In this document: one piece after another, positions 1 through 4,933 of the stretch
Layout: each line of letters opens with the position of its first letter
Position numbering within the stretch: position 1 is the stretch's first letter
DNA from: a bacterium
GTDB taxonomy: Bacteria > SZUA-79 > Acidulodesulfobacterales > Acidulodesulfobacteraceae
Assembly: GCA_021806125.1 (NCBI GenBank)
Contig: JAJZYC010000106.1
Coordinates: forward strand, 1-5,285
Direction: 5' to 3'
DNA: 5,285 nucleotides
Program-made: the position numbers and the translations under genes
The notes under the pieces: model-generated
Database searches by the model: none
The model's input: the letters and a program-made list of their open reading frames with translations, nothing else
What the model was told of the DNA's origin: nothing

Positions 1-62
1 AATTGCGCAGATAAAACCATAAATTTATTTATGAAATTTTTATAAAAATATAAACAGATAAA

Positions 63-1076
63 ATGCCTATTCCGTTTTCAAAAAATTTGATAGATATAGT
101 AAAAAAATTTAATCAGGCTAGAATACTTGTTATAGGAGATATCATGGTCGACCATTTTGTATATGGAACCGTTAACAGAATATCCCCCGAAGCACCTGTT
201 CCGGTCGTTAACGTTAAGTCGGAAAAGCTTATGCCGGGCGGAGCCGCCAACGTAGTCGGCAACGTGGCTAAACTCGGCGCAAAAGTTTATATAGCCGGAG
301 TAGTAGGAGATGATTACAACGGCGATATATTAAAAAAATTAATCGGCAATGTCGATAGTTCATATATTTTAACTTTAAAAAATTTTCAAACGATTATTAA
401 AACCAGAGTAATTGCCCACAATCAGCAGATCGTCAGGTTCGATAGGGAAGATAACGGAAAATTTAATGCTTCTGTTTACAGGCGGCTTCTTGAAGGAATT
501 AAAAATATTACCGACGAAATAGATGCAGTAATAATTTCAGATTACGGCAAGGGATTAATAGAGAAAAATTTTTTTTCTAGTTTAGTTAATTTTTTAAGAG
601 AAAAAAATAAATTTATAGCTCTCGATCCAAAGGTTGAAAATTTCAAATTCTATAAAAATGTTTCAGTCTTAACACCTAATTTAAATGAAACTTCAGGCGG
701 TTCGGGCATTAAAATAAAGGACGAAAAAACGCTTGAAAAAGCGGGCAGGGCTGTTATGAAAAAAGTCAAACCGGATTATCTGCTTATCACAAGAGGAGAG
801 TCCGGCATGTCGCTTTATTATAACGACGGAAGGAGTCCTTTACACCTAAAAGCGCGCGCAAAAGAAGTTTATGACGTTACCGGTGCCGGAGATACGGTTA
901 TTTCGACGCTGGCTGTTGCAAAAAGCGTTGGAGCTTGTATTTCCGATGCATGCTATATCGCAAACGCCGCGGCAAGCATTGCGGTTTCCCAGCTTGGAAC
1001 ATATGCAGTAGGCGTCAACGAGTTAGAGGAACTGCTGCTTTCGGATTTTCGGCGGAATAAAGAATCGTTCGCGTAA
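63..1076 (+). CDS. rfaE1: D-glycero-beta-D-manno-heptose-7-phosphate kinase (HldE/RfaE kinase module only)
   Basis: A PfkB/ribokinase-family kinase that phosphorylates D-glycero-D-manno-heptose 7-phosphate at C1 in the cytoplasm, a step toward the ADP-heptose used in the LPS inner core. At 337 residues it covers only the kinase half of E. coli HldE. Family-specific sequence is clear: GDIMVD (25-30), ISPEAPVPVV (40-49), the PGGAANV substrate-binding loop (58-64), NQQIVRFD (120-127), SDYGKG (159-164), TPNLNE (204-209, carrying the PfkB NxxE motif) and DVTGAGDT (271-278), in which D277 should be the catalytic base. No C-terminal cytidylyltransferase (HxGH) domain follows, so a separate HldC/RfaE2 enzyme is expected elsewhere. 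The ATG lies about 18 residues before the conserved core, the usual distance; no Shine-Dalgarno sequence is visible before it. A 62-base AT-rich gap separates it from remA. Function is secure at family level; the exact anomer of the substrate is inferred from homology. Confidence 0.93.
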   Translation: MPIPFSKNLIDIVKKFNQARILVIGDIMVDHFVYGTVNRISPEAPVPVVNVKSEKLMPGGAANVVGNVAKLGAKVYIAGVVGDDYNGDILKKLIGNVDSSYILTLKNFQTIIKTRVIAHNQQIVRFDREDNGKFNASVYRRLLEGIKNITDEIDAVIISDYGKGLIEKNFFSSLVNFLREKNKFIALDPKVENFKFYKNVSVLTPNLNETSGGSGIKIKDEKTLEKAGRAVMKKVKPDYLLITRGESGMSLYYNDGRSPLHLKARAKEVYDVTGAGDTVISTLAVAKSVGACISDACYIANAAASIAVSQLGTYAVGVNELEELLLSDFRRNKESFA

Positions 1077-1138
1077 TATATATAATAATATAAAATAATA
1101 AAACGAGATTTATTAAATAGAATCTGATTTTTATTTAA

Positions 1139-1390
1139 ATGCAAAAACTTATAAATATAGGGTTTGGAAACGTCGTTTTACAGAACAGGGTCGTAGCGGT
1201 GGTTTCGCCGAGTTCTTCTCCGATGAAAAGACTCAGGGAAACGGCAAAGGATGGAAATAATTTAGTGGATGCCACCGAAGGAAGAAAAACTAGGTCGGTG
1301 ATTATTACCGATTCGGGTCACATCATCCTTTCGGCGCTTAATACTTCTACGATTATCGCGAGATTAGAGGGGAAAGAGCATCAAACTTAA
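1139..1390 (+). CDS. remA: RemA/DUF370 family small regulatory protein
   Basis: An 83-residue protein that matches the RemA (DUF370) family across nearly its whole length: INIGFGN (5-11), NRVVAVVSP (16-24), SSPMKRL (26-32), LVDATEGRKTRSVI (42-55) and ILSA (63-66). In Bacillus subtilis RemA is a ring-forming DNA-binding protein that activates matrix and osmoprotection genes. R17, R49 and K50 align, from memory, with arginines needed for DNA binding there, so the basic surface seems kept with one Arg-to-Lys change. Its role in LPS-bearing bacteria is not established, and regulation of matrix genes here would be inference. It sits 34 bases before gmk, the position it takes in many genomes (often after yicC, which is not seen here). 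There is no Shine-Dalgarno sequence; the start is fixed by the conserved N-terminus aligning to family members. Confidence 0.9.
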   Translation: MQKLINIGFGNVVLQNRVVAVVSPSSSPMKRLRETAKDGNNLVDATEGRKTRSVIITDSGHIILSALNTSTIIARLEGKEHQT

Positions 1391-1424
1391 TTAAGAGCAA
1401 AATTTTAAAATATCAAAATATAAA

Positions 1425-2093
1425 ATGAATAACGATAACGACAATATTGATTTTAAGAATGAATCGCTTCATGGCGACGGGAAGCCGAAGGGCTTAATTT
1501 TTGCGGTGTCTGCTCCTTCCGGTACCGGAAAAACCACTTTATGCAGTATGCTTTTGAAAGAATTTAAAGATATAAAATCGAGCGTTTCCTTTACTACCAG
1601 GGCGCAAAGAGAAGGCGAAATAGACGGCGTCAGCTATCATTTTATAAGCGATGCGGAATTCGATAAAATGATAGGATCCGATGAATTTATAGAATGGGCA
1701 AATGTTTTCGGTAAAAAATACGGTACCGCATACAAATCGGTTTACAATTCGGATTCTTTATGCGATATTTTATTGGAAATAGACGTTCAGGGAGTGGAAA
1801 AGCTAAATAAAATATACAAAAACAAAAAGGGCGCCGCTTTAAAAAACAGTACTTTAATAACTATATTTATTACTCCACCTTCTTACGAAGTATTAAAAGA
1901 AAGATTAAAAAAAAGAGGCGGGTTAAGCGGCGACGAATTAAATAAAAGGCTGGCTACTGCATACGAAGAGATTAAGCACGGAGAATTTTACGATTATATT
2001 ATTACCAACGACGATTTAAACGAGGCATATATCAAATTAAAATCTATCGTAATAGCCGAGAGATGTAAAAATTTGAATAAATTTAAAGCTTAA
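1425..2093 (+). CDS. gmk: Guanylate kinase
   Basis: Cytoplasmic enzyme catalysing GMP + ATP to GDP + ADP, essential for GTP supply and for (p)ppGpp precursors. The 222-residue product carries the P-loop SAPSGTGKTT (29-38, K36), the GMP-binding segment SFTTRAQREGE (55-65; R59 and R62 match the GMP-phosphate arginines) with Y71, FIEWANVFGKKYGT (88-101; E90, Y99), the LEIDVQG strand (117-123; D120), a lid with RLKKRGG (160-166) and R175, and the C-terminal TNDDL (194-198). All expected catalytic residues are present. The N-terminus has about 22 residues before the first core strand, against about 6 in E. coli, rich in Asn, Asp and Lys. No later ATG, GTG or TTG precedes the P-loop, so ATG 1425 is kept although it lacks a Shine-Dalgarno sequence. 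It is 34 bases after remA and 101 before rpoZ. Confidence 0.96.
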   Translation: MNNDNDNIDFKNESLHGDGKPKGLIFAVSAPSGTGKTTLCSMLLKEFKDIKSSVSFTTRAQREGEIDGVSYHFISDAEFDKMIGSDEFIEWANVFGKKYGTAYKSVYNSDSLCDILLEIDVQGVEKLNKIYKNKKGAALKNSTLITIFITPPSYEVLKERLKKRGGLSGDELNKRLATAYEEIKHGEFYDYIITNDDLNEAYIKLKSIVIAERCKNLNKFKA

Positions 2094-2105
2094 ATCCTAA
2101 AACAA

Positions 2106-2114
2106 TGATATAAT
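2106..2114 (+). promoter_or_regulatory. Extended -10 promoter element upstream of rpoZ
   Basis: The sequence TGATATAAT is a perfect TGnTATAAT extended -10 element, starting 12 bases after the gmk stop. No good -35 box lies 16-18 bases upstream (AAGCTT at spacing 17), but extended -10 promoters can work without one. Transcription would start near 2121, giving a leader of about 74 bases before rpoZ. The bases just after the -10 (AAATAT) are AT-rich, unlike the GC-rich discriminator of promoters strongly inhibited by ppGpp. TATAAT-like strings are frequent in this AT-rich DNA, but the added TG and the intergenic position make this one credible. It would let rpoZ-spoT be expressed apart from remA-gmk. 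Confidence 0.5.
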
Positions 2115-2125
2115 AAATATATTAC

Positions 2126-2150
2126 GGTGCCTAAATTCAATTCTGGCACT
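2126..2150 (+). repeat. Short hairpin in the rpoZ leader
   Basis: GTGCC (2127-2131) and GGCAC (2145-2149) are exact inverted repeats with a 13-base loop, and a G-U pair (2126/2150) can extend the stem to six. It is the most GC-rich patch of an otherwise AT-rich gap and would lie a few bases from the 5' end of RNA made from the extended -10 promoter. No T-run follows, so it is not an intrinsic terminator. A role in 5'-end protection or protein binding is possible but speculative. Confidence 0.4.
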
Positions 2151-2182
2151 ATCATTAAACGGAAAACGACAAAATTTAAAAT

Positions 2183-2187
2183 GGAGG
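2183..2187 (+). promoter_or_regulatory. Shine-Dalgarno site of rpoZ
   Basis: GGAGG lies seven bases before the rpoZ ATG at 2195, a near-ideal ribosome binding site. It fixes the rpoZ start and is the only well-placed Shine-Dalgarno sequence before any gene in this window. Confidence 0.85.
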
Positions 2188-2194
2188 AATTTAA

Positions 2195-2386
2195 ATGGCA
2201 AGAGTAACTATCGAAGATTGTTTAAGAAACGTGGAAAATAGATTTACGCTTGTAATAATAGCGGCAAAAAGGGCAAGGCAGATCATGGAAGGATCTGAGC
2301 CGAGAGTCGTTTCAAAAAATAAGCCTATCGTCGTAGCGTTAAGGGAGATAGCGAAAGGATATGTCGGCGTTAAACAGCGGAAGTAA
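2195..2386 (+). CDS. rpoZ: DNA-directed RNA polymerase omega subunit
   Basis: The small omega subunit helps fold and hold the beta-prime subunit in RNA polymerase. The 63-residue product matches the family in order: MARVTIEDCL (1-10), NRFTLVIIAAKRARQI (15-30), PRVVSKNKPIVVALREI (36-52) and a short tail ending KQRK. E. coli omega is 91 residues; this one stops soon after the conserved ALREI helix and lacks the dispensable C-terminal tail, as many non-gamma omegas do. The N-terminal MARVT, which in E. coli omega forms part of ppGpp site 1 at the beta-prime/omega interface, is intact with R3. The start is secured by a GGAGG site. spoT follows after 21 bases with no recognisable terminator between, so the two are probably co-transcribed. 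Confidence 0.95.
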   Translation: MARVTIEDCLRNVENRFTLVIIAAKRARQIMEGSEPRVVSKNKPIVVALREIAKGYVGVKQRK

Positions 2387-2407
2387 AATAAACCACTTAT
2401 TTTTTTT

Positions 2408-4675
2408 ATGAGTATTCCAAACGAAAACCTTGTAACGGTTAATCCCTCCGGCGATTTCAGCGCCTTAAACAATATCATAGAACTTTTTAGGAATAATATC
2501 AATACTCTTGACGATATAAGCATAGAAGAAATTCATACCGAAAAATTTAAACTGCTTAAAAAGGCTTATGCATTTTCCAAAAGAATGCACCAGGGACAAA
2601 AAAGAGTGTCCGGCGAGCCTTATCTTACTCATCCGATCGAAGTTGCCGCTATAGTTGCCGGTTTAAGGATGGATTGCGCTTCCGTGGTTTCCGCTCTTCT
2701 GCACGATACGGTGGAAGATACTTTAACGACGATAGAAGATATCAAATCCGAATTCGGCGAAGAAGTCGCTTTTATAGTCGACGGTCTGACTAAGCTGGGT
2801 AAACTGAACTTTAGAACTTCAGAAGAGCTTGAAGCCGAAAATATCAGAAAAATGATAGTCGCAATGGCTAAGGATATAAGGGTTATAATTATAAAATTAG
2901 CCGACAGGCTTCATAATTTGCGAACACTAGAAGCTCTTCCAAGAGAAAAACAGATTAAAATAGCGCAGGAAACCTTAGATATTTATGCGCCTTTAGCTAA
3001 CAGGCTCGGAATATTTTTTATAAAAAGCGAGCTGGAAGACCTTTCTCTTAAATATTTAAATCCTCAGGCGTATAAAGATTTATCTTTTAAAATAAACAAA
3101 AAAAAGACGGAAAGAGAGAAATATATAGAAAAAATTACAGATATTCTTAAGGGATACTTGGAAAAACATAATCTCAAAGCAGAAATATACGGAAGGCCAA
3201 AGCATTTTTACAGCATCTACAAGAAGATGATGGAACAGCACGTCAGCTTTGAGGATATTTATGATTTACTTGCGCTTAGAATAATAGTTGATAACGAAAC
3301 CGAATGCTATGAATCGCTGGGCATAGTTCACTCAATCTGGAAACCTATTTCCGGAAGGATTAAGGATTATATTGCCATGCCTAAGGCAAATCTATACCGC
3401 TCTTTACATACGACGGTAATCGGCCCCGAAGGTATGAGAGTAGAAATTCAAATCAGGACTAAAGAGATGCATTTTATAGACGAGTACGGCATAGCGGCAC
3501 ACTGGAAATATAAAGAAAACATAAGGGAATTAGAAAAAGATGACCTTGAGCAGTTTAACTGGTTAAGACAGCTTGTGGAATATCAAAAAGACCTTAAGGA
3601 CCCGCATGAATTTTTAGACAGCGTAAAGATCGATCTTTTTCAGGAAGAAGTTTATGTTTTTACGCCTAAGGGAAAAGTTATAGCGTTGCCAAAAAATTCT
3701 ACGCCGATAGATTTTGCCTATTACATACATACCGAAATCGGCGACAAAACTACTGGAGCTATAGTAAACGGCGTTATGGTACCTCTTAAGTATAAGCTTT
3801 CAAACGGCGATATAGTAGAAATTTTAACGAAAGAAGGACATCATCCTTCAAGCGACTGGTTAAGATATGCAAAGTCTTCAAAAGCCATATCGAAAATAAG
3901 AAATTACGTCAGACAGGAGGAAAGAGAATTAAGTATTGCCACCGGCAAAGAAAATTTAGAAAAGGAACTTAAAAAATTAGAAAATAAATCTTTAGACTTT
4001 AAAGAATTATTAGTTTTAACGATGCAGAAACTTTCATTAAAAACCGAAGAAGAACTGTTTGCGGGCTTAGGTTACGGCAAATATTCACCTCAGTATATAT
4101 TTTCTTTAGTTATACCAAATTATAAAAAGTCCGACAAATTATCTTTAATTACAAAAACCACAGGAAACGTAATAAATAAAATTATTCAAAAAATTAAGCC
4201 AAGTTCTATAAAAAACGATGCCATAGTTTCTTCGCTTGGAGACGGTCTTCTTTATAAACTTGCCGGATGCTGCCGTCCTATACCGGGGGATGATATAGTA
4301 GGATTTATTTCAAGAGGAAGGGGAGTTATAGTTCATAAAACAGACTGCAGAAATATAATAGGAATAGACGAAAGCAGGCTTATAAGCGTTAATTGGAAAG
4401 AAACCTCCAAAAATAAATCAAATTTATCCAAAGTAGAATTATTTGAAACAAAAATAAGGATTATAACCGACGATAAAAAAGGCGTTTTAGCCAATATAGC
4501 ATCTTTGATATCTGCTAAAGGAGCGAATATATCAAAAGCTCAGGTTAGAACTCTTATAGACGGAAGAGCGGTTCATTTGTTCGATATTGACGTGAGAGAC
4601 AACAAACAGGCGGAATCTATTATTGACGGCATTAAATCTATTAAAGGAGTAATAAAAGTCAATAGAGTAACTTAG
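2408..4675 (+). CDS. spoT: Bifunctional (p)ppGpp synthetase/hydrolase, RelA/SpoT (Rel) family
   Basis: Long RSH protein of 755 residues that makes (p)ppGpp from ATP and GDP/GTP and hydrolyses it in the stringent response. Domains in order: HD hydrolase at about 48-200, with R66, H75, HD (99-100), ED (103-104) and KLADRLHN (163-170) all kept; synthetase at about 250-370, with YGRPKHFYSIYKK (261-273), metal-binding D286, SGRIKDYIAMPKAN (315-328) and E346 in EIQIRT; TGS at about 413-475; a helical region; a Cys/His zinc-finger-type domain with CC (621-622), H643 and C647; ACT at about 680-755. The RIKD motif (317-320) is the RxKD form of bifunctional enzymes, not the ExDD form of monofunctional RelA, and the hydrolase site is intact, so both activities are expected. 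ATG 2408 follows a run of eight T with no Shine-Dalgarno sequence; the next in-frame ATG (residue 60) lies inside the HD domain, so this start is chosen. The symbol could equally be rel. Confidence 0.95.
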   Translation: MSIPNENLVTVNPSGDFSALNNIIELFRNNINTLDDISIEEIHTEKFKLLKKAYAFSKRMHQGQKRVSGEPYLTHPIEVAAIVAGLRMDCASVVSALLHDTVEDTLTTIEDIKSEFGEEVAFIVDGLTKLGKLNFRTSEELEAENIRKMIVAMAKDIRVIIIKLADRLHNLRTLEALPREKQIKIAQETLDIYAPLANRLGIFFIKSELEDLSLKYLNPQAYKDLSFKINKKKTEREKYIEKITDILKGYLEKHNLKAEIYGRPKHFYSIYKKMMEQHVSFEDIYDLLALRIIVDNETECYESLGIVHSIWKPISGRIKDYIAMPKANLYRSLHTTVIGPEGMRVEIQIRTKEMHFIDEYGIAAHWKYKENIRELEKDDLEQFNWLRQLVEYQKDLKDPHEFLDSVKIDLFQEEVYVFTPKGKVIALPKNSTPIDFAYYIHTEIGDKTTGAIVNGVMVPLKYKLSNGDIVEILTKEGHHPSSDWLRYAKSSKAISKIRNYVRQEERELSIATGKENLEKELKKLENKSLDFKELLVLTMQKLSLKTEEELFAGLGYGKYSPQYIFSLVIPNYKKSDKLSLITKTTGNVINKIIQKIKPSSIKNDAIVSSLGDGLLYKLAGCCRPIPGDDIVGFISRGRGVIVHKTDCRNIIGIDESRLISVNWKETSKNKSNLSKVELFETKIRIITDDKKGVLANIASLISAKGANISKAQVRTLIDGRAVHLFDIDVRDNKQAESIIDGIKSIKGVIKVNRVT

Positions 4676-4839
4676 AAATTATAAATTTAAATAAACGGTG
4701 CGTTGTTATTCTTTATTTTCTAAAAAAAATAGATACAATAATTAATGAAAGCGAAAGACTGCGAAGCGGAAAAGATATTAACCCATTATCCATGCTAAAA
4801 AATATATACCCCGTTAAGGAAATTAATAGAGTTTTATAG
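4666..4839 (+). other. Stop-free frame of 57 codons without a normal start (possible gene remnant or small ORF)
   Basis: In the frame ending at TAG 4837-4839 there is no stop back to 4663-4665, which lies inside the end of spoT. No ATG, GTG or TTG occurs until ATG 4792, which would leave only 15 residues. The translation is varied rather than low-complexity, with a hydrophobic stretch (CVVILYFL) and then a polar C-terminal part including SGKDINPLSMLKNIYPVKE. I recognise no family. It could be the 3' remnant of a decayed gene, a small protein using a rare start, or chance. It overlaps the terminator-like hairpin and the direct repeats, so not all these readings can be functional at once. Confidence 0.2.
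4690..4719 (+). terminator. Possible weak intrinsic terminator after spoT
   Basis: Fifteen bases after the spoT stop, AATAAACG (4690-4697) can pair with CGTT (4701-4704) and TATT (4707-4710), with a GTG loop and a two-base bulge, giving eight pairs of which only two are G-C. The T-rich tract CTTTATTTT (4711-4719) follows. A wider pairing of AAATAAA (4689-4695) with TTTATTT (4712-4718) is an alternative fold. Position and T-tract fit an intrinsic terminator, but the stem is weak and such pairings are common in AT-rich DNA. Confidence 0.35.
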
Positions 4840-4845
4840 AGTTTA
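4826..4845 (+). repeat. Tandem 10-bp direct repeats next to a -35 box
   Basis: ATAGAGTTTT (4826-4835) is followed directly by ATAGAGTTTA (4836-4845), matching at nine of ten positions. The second copy ends three bases before the TTGACT -35 box at 4849. A 10-bp period puts both copies on the same face of the helix, as in binding sites of response regulators of the OmpR/PhoB type. The match is seen directly; the regulator is unknown. Confidence 0.55.
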
Positions 4846-4848
4846 TTA

Positions 4849-4877
4849 TTGACTAAAGGCATTAAAAGTTATAGTAT
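4849..4877 (+). promoter_or_regulatory. Sigma70-type promoter upstream of the last gene
   Basis: TTGACT (4849-4854) matches five of six bases of the -35 consensus. A 17-base spacer leads to TAGTAT (4872-4877, four of six); an overlapping TATAGT (4870-4875) matches the -10 better but at spacing 15. Transcription would start near 4884, about 50 bases before the ATG at 4934. The 258-base gap from spoT and the terminator-like hairpin support an independent transcription unit here. Confidence 0.5.
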
Positions 4878-4933
4878 ATCAGCATAATTGTTAGCTAATT
4901 ACTGAATAGGAGTAAAATAATTAAAAAAATTAA

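Noticed and set aside
1..22. Possible end of an upstream gene (last six codons before TAA 20-22)
   Set aside because: Too short to distinguish from chance; other frames also stop within the first 45 bases.
562..578. AGAAAAA/TTTTTCT inverted repeat with a T-run inside the heptose kinase gene
   Set aside because: All but one pair are A-T, the loop is three bases, and it encodes conserved-length protein; likely chance from Lys/Phe codons.
1077..1100. Several TATAAT-like strings before remA
   Set aside because: The gap is almost pure A/T, and no -35 box is found at proper spacing, so a promoter cannot be told from base composition.
953..1144. 63-codon open frame on the minus strand
   Set aside because: It is antisense to the conserved C-terminal part of the heptose kinase and an AT-rich gap; no family match and no independent support.
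2380..2407. Run of eight T before spoT as a possible rpoZ terminator
   Set aside because: Only a four-base stem (AAGT/ACTT) with a ten-base loop precedes it, too weak, and the run ends directly at the spoT start codon.
2191..2523. 110-codon open frame on the minus strand
   Set aside because: It lies opposite rpoZ and the start of spoT, both strongly matched to known families, and its translation resembles no known protein.
4745..4798. 17-codon ATG frame in the spoT-downstream gap
   Set aside because: Too short, no ribosome binding site, no recognisable sequence, and it overlaps a longer open stretch in another frame.
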